64,000 bases of DNA. Origin: Balneolaceae bacterium (GTDB lineage: Bacteria > Bacteroidota > Rhodothermia > Balneolales > Balneolaceae). Location: contig JAFIES010000048.1 in the NCBI GenBank assembly GCA_020832415.1, positions 80,197 through 144,196 on the forward strand. Direction: 5' to 3'. Positions 46,980 through 55,129 of the stretch are shown piece after piece (position 1 is the stretch's first letter; every line of letters begins with the position of its first letter). The notes beneath the pieces are model-generated. The model searched no databases. It was not told where the DNA came from and saw nothing but the letters and a program-made list of their open reading frames with translations. A program made the position numbers and the translations under genes.

Positions 46980-48686
46980 ATGAATCTCAACATCACATCA
47001 CGCCGGCAACGCACCTTTGATGCCATTGTAGTAGGCACCGGAATCAGCGGCGGATGGGCTGCCAAGGAGCTAACCGAAAAAGGGCTCAAAACCCTGGTAC
47101 TGGAACGCGGCAGAATGGTTCGCCACATTGAGGATTACCCCTCCATGATGAAACACCCGTGGGAACTGCCCTACGGAAACCGGCTCACACACGAAGAAAG
47201 AACGGAGATCTATCCCATCCAAAGCAGAACAGCCTATGCAGTTACCCAGGATACCAAACACTTTTTCGTTAAAGATTCTGAGCACCCCTACATCCAGAAA
47301 AAACCGTTTCTCTGGACCCGGGGCTACCAGGTTGGGGGGCGCTCACTTATCTGGGGGCGATGGTCTTACCGCCGCGGCGATACCGATTTTGCCGTTTACG
47401 AACGGGATAACATCGGTATCGACTGGCCAATCCGCTACGCCGACATCAAACCGTGGTACGATCATGTGGAGTCGTTTATCGGGGTGAGCGGTAACCGGGA
47501 TGGCCTCCCTCAAATTCCCGATGGTAATTTTTTGCCTCCCTGGGAAATGAACTGCATTGAAAACCATGTAAAAGAGAAAATTTCTGAGCACTACACAGAT
47601 CGCAAACTGACCATCGGGCGAACGGCAAATATCACTCGTGCACATAACGGGCGCGGACAGTGTATGGCCAGAAACCTCTGCCGCAGAGGATGCCCGTATG
47701 GAGCCTACTTCAGCAGCAATTCATCCACACTGCCGGCCGCCGAAGCTACCGGCAACATGACCCTCCGTCCACACTCAATCGTACACACCATTCTGTTTGA
47801 TAAGGAGACGAAAAAAGCCACGGGTGTGAGAATTGTGGATGCAGAAACCAAAGAGAGCATCGAATACTTTGCTGATGTGATTTTTCTCTGTGCATCGGCC
47901 CTGGGCTCAACCAGTATTTTACTGAATTCGCTGAAGCATACATTCCCTGATGGGCTTGGCAATTCGAGCGGAGAGCTTGGCCACAACCTGATGGATAACC
48001 ATTTTGAGATTGGAGCCTCCGGCGTGCACGATGGCTACAAAGACCGCTATTTTTATGGTCGCCGTCCCGTAGATGTATTGGTGCCACAGTTCCAAAACAT
48101 CAGCCGTGAAACGGAGCGGTCAAATTACAGGCGCGGATTTTCCACGTACGGCTGGGGCGGCAGGCAGGGAACCAGCCAAGGCGGCCCGCTCGGTTTTGGC
48201 GCGGATTTCAAAGACAATCTTGCAACACCCGGCAACTGGACCATGACTTTTCTCGCTTTTGGTGAATCTCTGCCAAGGCACGAAAACCGGGTTTTCCTCG
48301 ATCACGAAAACACCGATCAGTGGGGCCTGCCTAAACTGGTTCTTGATATGGAGTGGGGCGAGAATGAGAAGGAGATGCGAAAAGAGATGGAATCATCAAG
48401 TGCCGAGATGCTGGAGATCTCCGGGTTCAGAAATATCAGTACATTCAATAATGAAAGCCCTCCGGGATTCAGCATTCACGAAATGGGCACCGCCAGAATG
48501 GGTCGCGATCCTGCCACATCGGTCCTGAACCGTTGGAACCAGATGCACGATATACCCAACATTTTTGTGACCGACGGGGCCTGCATGACCTCGAACGGAT
48601 GGGGGAATCCATCCCTCACGTATATGGCCCTCACCGCCCGGGCATGTGATTTTGCCGTAAACGAACTCAAAAAAGGGAATTTGTAA
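46980..48686 (+). CDS. GMC-type FAD-dependent dehydrogenase, large subunit
   Basis: 568 aa glucose-methanol-choline oxidoreductase. The FAD ADP-binding motif is AIVVGTGISGGWAAKELTEK, with GYQVGGRSLIWGRWSYRR near the flavin. A Cys cluster (CMARNLCRRGCPYGAYFS) is of the type found in gluconate 2-dehydrogenase and related membrane sugar dehydrogenases. The catalytic His is in FSIHEMGTARMGRDP and the last motif in GACMTSNGWGNPSLTYMAL. It should oxidise a sugar, sugar acid or alcohol and pass electrons through a partner. The next gene, one base away, encodes that partner type. Confidence 0.9.
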   Translation: MNLNITSRRQRTFDAIVVGTGISGGWAAKELTEKGLKTLVLERGRMVRHIEDYPSMMKHPWELPYGNRLTHEERTEIYPIQSRTAYAVTQDTKHFFVKDSEHPYIQKKPFLWTRGYQVGGRSLIWGRWSYRRGDTDFAVYERDNIGIDWPIRYADIKPWYDHVESFIGVSGNRDGLPQIPDGNFLPPWEMNCIENHVKEKISEHYTDRKLTIGRTANITRAHNGRGQCMARNLCRRGCPYGAYFSSNSSTLPAAEATGNMTLRPHSIVHTILFDKETKKATGVRIVDAETKESIEYFADVIFLCASALGSTSILLNSLKHTFPDGLGNSSGELGHNLMDNHFEIGASGVHDGYKDRYFYGRRPVDVLVPQFQNISRETERSNYRRGFSTYGWGGRQGTSQGGPLGFGADFKDNLATPGNWTMTFLAFGESLPRHENRVFLDHENTDQWGLPKLVLDMEWGENEKEMRKEMESSSAEMLEISGFRNISTFNNESPPGFSIHEMGTARMGRDPATSVLNRWNQMHDIPNIFVTDGACMTSNGWGNPSLTYMALTARACDFAVNELKKGNL

Positions 48687-48687
48687 G

Positions 48688-49230
48688 ATGGAACCGGATA
48701 AAATTGACCGCCGTGAAGCCCTGAAACGAACCGCACTTCTGCTGGGATGCACATTGAGCAGCTCGCTTGTTACTGCCGTGATGAAAGGCTGCAGCGCTGA
48801 TTTATCTGAAGACTGGAAGTCATCGGCTCTAAACAGTGAACAATTAAAAGCCGCAGCCGATCTGGCTGAAATCATACTCCCCCGAACAGAAACTCCCGGC
48901 GCCAAAGATGCGCACGTTGAACGATTCATCGATAGCCTTGCCTATGGATTTTTATCACCACAGGAAAAACAGTTCCTCTTAGACGGGTTGGATAAACTTA
49001 TTGACAACAATTTTACAGGCCTCTCAATCGACGAACAAAACCGTTATGTGGAAGAGATGATTCAGGATCCCGATGGAGAATCTTTTTTCCGGTTTTACAG
49101 GCAGTATGCAATGCTTGGTTTTTTTACATCGGAAGTTGGAGCCACACAGGTTTTGCAATACCATGCCATTCCGGGCTATTACTCCGGCTGTGAACCACTG
49201 GATGCCGTTGGCGGGCGAACGTGGGCTTAA
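48688..49230 (+). CDS. Gluconate 2-dehydrogenase subunit 3 family protein
   Basis: 180 aa. A Tat-type leader (KIDRREALKRTALLLGCTLS) precedes a helical domain with ILPRTETPGAKDAHVERFID, which is characteristic of the Gluconate_2-dh3 family. It is the small chaperone or escort subunit that carries the Tat signal for its GMC partner, which has none of its own. The genes are one base apart. The cytochrome c subunit usual in the three-gene version is absent. The stop is followed after 2 bp by a palindromic repeat. Confidence 0.88.
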   Translation: MEPDKIDRREALKRTALLLGCTLSSSLVTAVMKGCSADLSEDWKSSALNSEQLKAAADLAEIILPRTETPGAKDAHVERFIDSLAYGFLSPQEKQFLLDGLDKLIDNNFTGLSIDEQNRYVEEMIQDPDGESFFRFYRQYAMLGFFTSEVGATQVLQYHAIPGYYSGCEPLDAVGGRTWA

Positions 49231-49232
49231 GG

Positions 49233-49326
49233 TAACCGCGGAGGCCGCCATGCTCGCAGAGGTATTGGTGGAATGCCTGACCAAAAACCCAACCGTTCTT
49301 AGCGCTCTTTGCGCCCTTTGCGGTTA
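49233..49326. repeat. TAACCGC...GCGGTTA intergenic palindromic element
   Basis: 94 bp bounded by 7-bp perfect inverted repeats. On the minus strand it reads AACCGCAAAGGGCGCAAAGA then GCGCTAAG, and near the other end CTCTGCGAGCATGGCGGCCT then CCGCGGTTA. This AACCGCAAAG-type unit recurs in intergenic DNA of many unrelated bacteria. It begins 3 bp after the dehydrogenase operon's stop codon and could act as its 3' hairpin. Confidence 0.55.
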
Positions 49327-49373
49327 AAAAAGCAGGTTGTTGATTAATTGAAAATACTTTCATTGATTTTTTT

Positions 49374-50132
49374 ATGCCCAACTTTCTCAAATCCAGCGAT
49401 AACCACAATATTGCTTATGAGCACCTTCCGGGCTCATTACCAACGATTATCTTTTTCCCGGGCTTTTTCTCCAACATGGAAGGTGCAAAAGCACGTTTTT
49501 TTGAGGACAAATGCCGAAATCGCGGCCAAGCCTATATACGGTTCGACTACCGCGGACATGGTGCCTCAGATGGCCGGTTTGAAGATGGCACCATTACCGA
49601 TTGGCTGAATGATGCCCTGCTTGTAATTGATAAAGTGGCTGAAGCACCTGTATTGGCTGTAGGGTCTTCGATGGGCGGTTGGCTGGCACTTCTTGCAGCT
49701 CTGAAACGTCCCGGGAAAATAGGCGGTCTTGTGGGAATTGCATCCTCACCTGATTTCACGAAGTCGATTTATGAAGAACGCATGAGTGATGAACAGAGAG
49801 CACTGATGGACCAGCAGGGATTCATCTTATCACCGTCGGAATACCGCGAGAAACCGGTAAAAATTACCCGGCGTTTGCTCGATGACGGAAACAGGCATCT
49901 TTTGCTAAATCGCCAATCTCTTGACATCGGGATTCCGGTTTGCCTGGTTCACGGCAAAAAGGATGCAGATGTGCCCTGGCAAAAATCACAAAAACTTTAT
50001 GATTTGATCGGGAAAGATCAATGTGAATTGATTTTTATACCAGACGGCGAGCACAGGCTTTCCCGTCTTCAGGATCTTGAACTTCTTGACAAGTGTATTC
50101 AAAAGGTACGATCAGAAATATTGGCTGAATGA
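49374..50132 (+). CDS. Alpha/beta hydrolase
   Basis: 252 aa without a signal peptide. The nucleophile elbow is AVGSSMGGWLALL (Ser), the oxyanion region is IIFFPGFFSNMEGAKA, the acid is in LVHGKKDADVPW and the base His in IPDGEHRLSRL, so the triad is complete. The fold group is small serine esterases or acyl hydrolases of the abhydrolase type; substrate unknown. Probably monocistronic. Confidence 0.88.
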   Translation: MPNFLKSSDNHNIAYEHLPGSLPTIIFFPGFFSNMEGAKARFFEDKCRNRGQAYIRFDYRGHGASDGRFEDGTITDWLNDALLVIDKVAEAPVLAVGSSMGGWLALLAALKRPGKIGGLVGIASSPDFTKSIYEERMSDEQRALMDQQGFILSPSEYREKPVKITRRLLDDGNRHLLLNRQSLDIGIPVCLVHGKKDADVPWQKSQKLYDLIGKDQCELIFIPDGEHRLSRLQDLELLDKCIQKVRSEILAE

Positions 50133-50156
50133 AGAACTTCTCATTTTTTAAAGTAA

Positions 50157-51026
50157 TCACGGCAGCAGATTACTCAGCGGATGCTCAAGAGAATAGATCG
50201 TGTAGATCTCATCTTCATTCAGTGGCTTACTGAATATAGCCAGTTCATCCATGTAGCCTCTGTAGTTATAGCCGAGCCAGATGGCAACATTTTCCGGATT
50301 CCATGTTATAGTTTGTTCCCGTTCATCCAGGGAACCCACATATTCTCCATTGATGTAGCAGTCCGCCACACCGGTTGAGTCTCCGGTGTTAAAATTTCGA
50401 AATGTAAATGCAACATGTGTCCATTCATCCCGGTTAAATACAGGTTCTTTCACTTCAACCATTGGTCTTTCATCGAATGGTACATCGTCCCAATCGCGTA
50501 ATTCGGGATCCCATACATCCCGATCAGCAAAGAATGCAAACCTGAAAATTCGCTCCTCATCATCAGTAAAATCAACAAACAGAGCCCCGTCATTCCAGCC
50601 GGAGTCAGTTAGCTGAACAGGGTCGGAGAATCCATCAGGCAGGTCCTCGTCTGGAGTAAGTTTTAACCAAAAAGATACAGTTCCGCTCCAGTCTATATCG
50701 CTATATGTAATGTTGTCGGCAGCTTTATAGAAATAGACAGGTGTCCATGAATTGTCAACCCAGAGGGCGTGTGAATATCGGCCTTCATTTTTATGAATGG
50801 CAAAATGTTCGTTATCTGAAGAAAAGATTTCCGGGTTATTCCGGGCCGACCATGTAGGGGCCACATAAAAATTTGGGTCACCGTTAGCGAAATCGGCCTC
50901 AAAGCCGTCGTCAAAAGATGCGTAGAAAGTGAGTGAGTTGATGAATGAATATTCAGATTCACCATTTCCGGCGCAGTTGATCAATAAAAAACATGACGAG
51001 ATAAATAATATGAATGTTATTTTCAT
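50157..51026 (-). CDS. LamG-domain lipoprotein
   Basis: 289 aa. A lipoprotein signal (FILFISSCFLLINCAGNG) precedes a concanavalin-A-like (LamG/laminin-G-3) jelly-roll domain. Typical text is SLTFYASFDDGFEADFANGD at the start and GTVSFWLKLTP, WTHVAFTF, DCYINGEYVGSLDERE and YMDELAIFSKPLNEDEI at the end, the classic final strands. It probably binds carbohydrate or protein on the outer membrane. Single gene, convergent with the hydrolase. Confidence 0.88.
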   Translation of the reverse strand: MKITFILFISSCFLLINCAGNGESEYSFINSLTFYASFDDGFEADFANGDPNFYVAPTWSARNNPEIFSSDNEHFAIHKNEGRYSHALWVDNSWTPVYFYKAADNITYSDIDWSGTVSFWLKLTPDEDLPDGFSDPVQLTDSGWNDGALFVDFTDDEERIFRFAFFADRDVWDPELRDWDDVPFDERPMVEVKEPVFNRDEWTHVAFTFRNFNTGDSTGVADCYINGEYVGSLDEREQTITWNPENVAIWLGYNYRGYMDELAIFSKPLNEDEIYTIYSLEHPLSNLLP

Positions 51027-51217
51027 GTGGCAGATTTTGAGTATTGATAAACCTCGGCGAATAATTTGTGTGGGTCTTATCTAAGGAAATCTATTATGGT
51101 TGAACACGGCAATATTAAGCTTTTCGCCAGAAACTATAGCCCATGCAGGATCAAGCCGATGATTTTTAATAATACATAGCCAAATTATTCAAGTAGCAAA
51201 CCATCCTATCATTGAAA

Positions 51218-51328
51218 TCATCTGCTCTTAAAAAAAAGTGCATGTAATAAAAGCATGGCGATAATGCCTGTAACTTTTAAGATACTTGAGTTGCGTTGAT
51301 TTGGTTCGTTTTCTGTAGTTAAATCCAT
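51218..51328 (-). CDS. Candidate 36-aa single-pass membrane microprotein
   Basis: Below the track's length limit. It begins MDLTTENEPNQRNSSILKVT and continues with one hydrophobic helix (GIIAMLLLHALFF) and a short basic tail (KSR). The polar N terminus, single helix and positive C end form a coherent small membrane protein. It lies 90 bp downstream of the DUF4112 gene on the same strand, in a 392-bp stretch (51027-51418) otherwise empty of genes. No homology is claimed; chance occurrence cannot be excluded. Confidence 0.4.
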   Translation of the reverse strand: MDLTTENEPNQRNSSILKVTGIIAMLLLHALFFKSR

Positions 51329-51418
51329 TTTTAGCAGTTGGTTGTGTCTGATATCAATAGAAAAATTTGAGTATCGTATCAGGCATTCATTTTATGTTAT
51401 GCACTACTCTATCAGGAT

Positions 51419-51877
51419 TTAAAAAAACCAAAAAAATGTAATTAAGACAAGCAGTATCAGAAGGCAAACCCAAATAAATGTAAACCAGGGGAAGCGCCAT
51501 TCAGGCACTTCACCCAGCTCATTGAAAAGATAATTTCGCAGTAGCTCGGTGTTTTTTGTATTGGCCTTATACACTACATCAAAAGCATCACCAAATACTG
51601 GTACAAGGCCCACAATAAATTCAATCAACATATTGCGAATTATTTTACGCTGAACTTTTTTGTCTGCATTGATTTTTCTGGCTTCATACAGAACGTACAA
51701 AGACAAAATTAACCCGGCAAAATCACCGATTACAGGCATCAAGCCAATGAGCGGGCTGAGACCAAATCGAACATTTGTGAAGGGAATTCGGAAATTACTG
51801 TCGGTATAATAGCTAAAGGTATCCAGCCGGCTTAAAACCGCATGAATTTCTTTATCATTTTTGATTGAATTCATCAT
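51419..51877 (-). CDS. DUF4112 family membrane protein
   Basis: 152 aa. The family motif is visible as FGLSPLIGLMPVIGDFAGLI with LYEARKINADKKVQRKIIRNM, then FIVGLVPVFGDAFDVVYKAN and a final transmembrane helix (FIWVCLLILLVLITFFWFF). DUF4112 proteins are small membrane proteins of unknown function, widespread in bacteria and some eukaryotes. It may share a transcript with the small ORF downstream. Divergent from the AbgT transporter gene. Confidence 0.8.
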   Translation of the reverse strand: MMNSIKNDKEIHAVLSRLDTFSYYTDSNFRIPFTNVRFGLSPLIGLMPVIGDFAGLILSLYVLYEARKINADKKVQRKIIRNMLIEFIVGLVPVFGDAFDVVYKANTKNTELLRNYLFNELGEVPEWRFPWFTFIWVCLLILLVLITFFWFF

Positions 51878-52223
51878 ATTTCGGACTTTGCTATTGAACC
51901 AAAAAGGTAAGAGTTATTCATGGCATTGATTACATATGACTTTCATCAGCGACCGCTGTAAATCTGATGGATTTACGAAAATAATATCCCTTATTGAAGC
52001 ACGAGTGATTTGTAATTGGTTAATGTGAAACATATAAATAATAATTGTCGCGTTTATATTTCGACTCACTGGCCCCGGATAAGCAAACAGAACGTAGTGT
52101 TGGTAGGCTCTCTTTCTTACTTTCTTCATAATATAATTGTGCCGTAAATTTTTCTTGCAAACAGGTTCAAATACCTTATTTTCTGCAATCACACGTTTAT
52201 AACCTAAACTAATCTGATATAAA
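51878..52223. other. 346-bp divergent promoter region
   Basis: Between the DUF4112 gene (minus) and the AbgT-type transporter gene (plus). AT-rich. The minus-strand ORF in the track that spans it is a shadow of the transporter gene. I see no clear promoter, hairpin or RNA. Confidence 0.5.
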
Positions 52224-53819
52224 GTGGCAGAAGAGACCAAAGAAACGGATAATGAAATACCCGAAAGCCAGGGCAGGGGAACACTTTTCGATAAATTTCT
52301 CAATGTAATTGAAAAGGCAGGTAATAAATTACCTGACCCGGCAATGCTATTCTTCTTTTTAATGATATTTGTCTGGGTGTTGTCGGCAGTTTTAGCTCCA
52401 TTCAGTTTTACGGAAATTGATCCGCGAACAGGTGAGCAGCTTGTTGTGGAAAGCCAGCTGACGGGAGAAAGTATGGCCGATTTTTTGGCCGGGATGATCA
52501 GAACGTTTGTTCTCTTTGCTCCATTGGGGATTGTTTTGGTAGCTATGCTCGGGGTTGGAGTAGCAGAACACTCCGGCTGGATTGATGCAGGGTTAAAGAA
52601 ACTACTTAATTTCACCCCAGCTTCCTTTTTAACACCAATGTTAATTTTTATAGCGATTGTTAGCCATACGGCTGCAGATGCAGGTTATGTTCTTGTAATA
52701 CCACTTGGAGGGGTGATATTTTATGCTGCCGGGAGGCATCCTCTTGCCGGTATTGCGGCTGCATTTGCCGGGGTGAGCGGTGGATTCTCGGCGAACTTTA
52801 TCCCCTCTGCGATTGATCCGCTTTTATCAAGCATTACCCTTGAAGCCGCAAGAATATTCGATCCGGCTTATACCATAAACCCTATCAATAACTGGTACTT
52901 TACCTCAGCTTCCTGTTTGCTTATTGTTGCAGTAGGTTGGTATATCACAGATAAAATTGTTGAACCTCGCCTGCAAGGCATTGAGGTTGATGGTGATGAA
53001 GATCAAATGCCTCAAATGGAGAAGGTAACAGATAAAGAGAGCCGTGCATTCTGGTATGGTTTCACCGCTATGATTGCAGGGATTATTGGCTTAATTGTCT
53101 GGGCCTGGCCGGAATCATCCGGATTAAGAGATCCAAACTGGACAAACCCCGAAGTAAGTTCATTGTTTTCACCCAATGCAGCTTTGATGCAGGCTATTGT
53201 TCCCCTGATATTTGTGTTACTTCTGATTCCCGGAGTTGTGTATGGTTATGCTTCAGGGAAGTATAAAAGCTCGAAAGATATGATCAACAATATGACCAAA
53301 TCGATGGAGAGTATGGGTTATTATATTGTAATGGCTTTCTTTTGCGCACTTTTTATTGATGCATTTAACCAATCAAACGTAGGTCTGTTGATCGCGGTAA
53401 AAGGAGCAAATGCTCTTGAGGCACTGGCTCTGCCCGGTCAGGTTACCATTGTGGGGATCATCTTCTTAAGTGCATTTGTGAATCTATTAGTGGGGTCAGC
53501 ATCAGCGAAGTGGTTATTGATTGCCCCAATCTTTGTGCCAATGCTTATGCAGCTGGGTATCTCGCCTGATTTAACCCAGGCCGCGTACCGAGTGGGTGAC
53601 TCTGTATCGAATATCATTACCCCGTTACTGCCTTATTTCCCACTTGTAGTGGTATTCTGTCAGCGCTATGTGAAGAATACAGGTATTGGAACTTTGATTT
53701 CGATGATGCTTCCTTACTCCATCATTTTCATGATAACATGGACAATATTCCTGCTGATCTACTGGGCTATAGGTATACCACTAAGTTTTGAAGCACCTTA
53801 TGTATATCCGGCACCGTAA
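52224..53819 (+). CDS. AbgT family transporter
   Basis: 531 aa from a GTG start, with about 12 hydrophobic helices. The family imports p-aminobenzoyl-glutamate in E. coli; other members export sulfonamides. Signature text: KAGNKLPDPAMLFFFLMIFV near the start, IAIVSHTAADAGYVLVIPLG, FAGVSGGFSANFIPSAIDPL (hairpin region), and SAKWLLIAPIFVPMLM at the second hairpin. No abgA/abgB hydrolase genes adjoin it, so it may take a different dipeptide-like substrate. Monocistronic; a long hairpin ends it. Confidence 0.9.
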   Translation: MAEETKETDNEIPESQGRGTLFDKFLNVIEKAGNKLPDPAMLFFFLMIFVWVLSAVLAPFSFTEIDPRTGEQLVVESQLTGESMADFLAGMIRTFVLFAPLGIVLVAMLGVGVAEHSGWIDAGLKKLLNFTPASFLTPMLIFIAIVSHTAADAGYVLVIPLGGVIFYAAGRHPLAGIAAAFAGVSGGFSANFIPSAIDPLLSSITLEAARIFDPAYTINPINNWYFTSASCLLIVAVGWYITDKIVEPRLQGIEVDGDEDQMPQMEKVTDKESRAFWYGFTAMIAGIIGLIVWAWPESSGLRDPNWTNPEVSSLFSPNAALMQAIVPLIFVLLLIPGVVYGYASGKYKSSKDMINNMTKSMESMGYYIVMAFFCALFIDAFNQSNVGLLIAVKGANALEALALPGQVTIVGIIFLSAFVNLLVGSASAKWLLIAPIFVPMLMQLGISPDLTQAAYRVGDSVSNIITPLLPYFPLVVVFCQRYVKNTGIGTLISMMLPYSIIFMITWTIFLLIYWAIGIPLSFEAPYVYPAP

Positions 53820-53841
53820 TAGTCTTGAGATTTGAGTATCG

Positions 53842-53883
53842 AGTATTAAGTATTGAGTAGTAACTCTCAATACTTGATACTTA
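53842..53883. terminator. Long hairpin between convergent abgT-type gene and hisE
   Basis: AAGTATTGAG (53849-53858) and CTCAATACTT (53867-53876) are a perfect 10-bp stem with an 8-nt loop. Outer bases extend the pairing to about 17 bp with two wobble pairs. It lies in the short gap between convergent stops and probably serves both directions, though no strong T-run follows. Confidence 0.6.
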
Positions 53884-53899
53884 ATGCTTACTACTACTC

Positions 53900-54199
53900 T
53901 TACTTCTTACTCCTCAACATCATCTCCTGAATAACTGTATCCAGAGGGATGTCTTTTTCAACAAGAAGTACCAGCAGATGGTAGATAAGATCAGCAGACT
54001 CATTCACCACTTCTGAGTCTTTTTTATTCTTGGAAGCTATGATCGTTTCTACAGCTTCTTCACCCAGTTTTTGAGCTATTTTATCGATTCCCTTTTTAAA
54101 GAGACGGGTTGAGTACGATCCTTTCGGCAAATCTTTTTTTCGCTGTATGAGCAGCCGTTCGAGATCGTATAAAAATTCAATTTCTTCTTTGGTAGCCAT
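53900..54199 (-). CDS. hisE: Phosphoribosyl-ATP pyrophosphatase, HisE only
   Basis: 99 aa. It hydrolyses PR-ATP to PR-AMP, the second step of histidine synthesis. GSYSTRLFKKGIDKIAQKLG and GEEAVETIIASKNK are the conserved metal- and substrate-binding helices. In many Bacteroidota hisE is fused to the PR-AMP cyclohydrolase hisI; here only the HisE part is present, 10 bp after hisF, with no room for a HisI domain. Last gene of the operon. Confidence 0.92.
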   Translation of the reverse strand: MATKEEIEFLYDLERLLIQRKKDLPKGSYSTRLFKKGIDKIAQKLGEEAVETIIASKNKKDSEVVNESADLIYHLLVLLVEKDIPLDTVIQEMMLRSKK

Positions 54200-54209
54200 A
54201 AATGATTTA

Positions 54210-55001
54210 TTAATCTAAAATTTCAGTGACAAAGCGAACGGGAATACCCGCATCCGCCATCCTTTTTTTCAATGTTTGAATTTCAATTTCTCTGAAATGG
54301 AATATACTTGCAGCCAGTACGGCATCAGCTTTGCCTTTTTGTATTGCATCGCAACAGTGCTGTATGGTTCCGGCACCGCCACTTGCAATTACCGGTATAG
54401 TGATCAGTTTGTTTACCTCTGCCAGTAATTCGAGATCAAAACCCGATTTGGTTCCGTCGCGATCCATACTGGTGAGCAGAATTTCGCCTGCGCCCAGCTC
54501 TTGCGTTCTTTTAATCCATTCGAGTGCGTTAAGGCCGGTAGGCTCTGAACCTCCTTTCACAAATACTTCCCAATGGCTGCCTGTTTTTTTTGCATCAACG
54601 GCAGCTACTACAGCCTGCGACCCAAATGCATCGGATGCACGGGTTATCAAATCAGGATTGCGAACAATGGCGCTGTTCAGGGAGACTTTATCTGCCCCGG
54701 CTTTTAAGATCTCTTCGATTTCATCAACCGACTTAATACCGCCGCCCACGGTAAACGGTATACTGATTTCCCTCGCAATATCTTCCACAAGCTTTACCAA
54801 AGTTCTTCGTTTCTCTTTTGTAGCGGTGATATCGAGAAATACGAGTTCATCGGCACCTTCATTGGTGTAGCGACGGGCAAGTTCGATGGGATCGCCCGCA
54901 TCACGAAGGCCGATAAAGTTCACCCCTTTAACGGTTCGTCCGTCTTTAATGTCGAGGCAAGGTATAATTCGTTTTGTGAGCATATTTTTAATCAGCATCA
55001 A
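54210..55001 (-). CDS. hisF: Imidazole glycerol phosphate synthase, cyclase subunit
   Basis: 263 aa TIM barrel that pairs with HisH. It shows [20 protein letters not shown] (first catalytic Asp), [20 protein letters not shown] and the second catalytic Asp in [19 protein letters not shown]. The track start adds a few residues ([11 protein letters not shown]); [11 protein letters not shown] at 54983 is the usual start. It is separated from hisA by the oppositely oriented serpin gene, so it and hisE need their own promoter or readthrough antisense to that gene. Confidence 0.95.
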   Translation of the reverse strand: MMLIKNMLTKRIIPCLDIKDGRTVKGVNFIGLRDAGDPIELARRYTNEGADELVFLDITATKEKRRTLVKLVEDIAREISIPFTVGGGIKSVDEIEEILKAGADKVSLNSAIVRNPDLITRASDAFGSQAVVAAVDAKKTGSHWEVFVKGGSEPTGLNALEWIKRTQELGAGEILLTSMDRDGTKSGFDLELLAEVNKLITIPVIASGGAGTIQHCCDAIQKGKADAVLAASIFHFREIEIQTLKKRMADAGIPVRFVTEILD

Positions 55002-55129
55002 AGATAAAAAGAATAATCAGAAAGATTACATATAGTTTGCTCAGAGATATAGGTATATGCAACTTCTTATGTGTATATAGTATAAATCAATGGGATTCAT
55101 CCACATTAAACAGAGATTAGGTGAAACAG

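Noticed and set aside
51914-52615. 233-aa minus-strand ORF over the AbgT-type gene start
   Set aside because: Low-complexity Ser/Lys-rich translation antisense to a strongly conserved transporter; a shadow ORF.
54331-54870. 179-aa plus-strand ORF inside hisF
   Set aside because: Antisense of a conserved TIM barrel, with Ser/Pro-rich composition typical of shadows.
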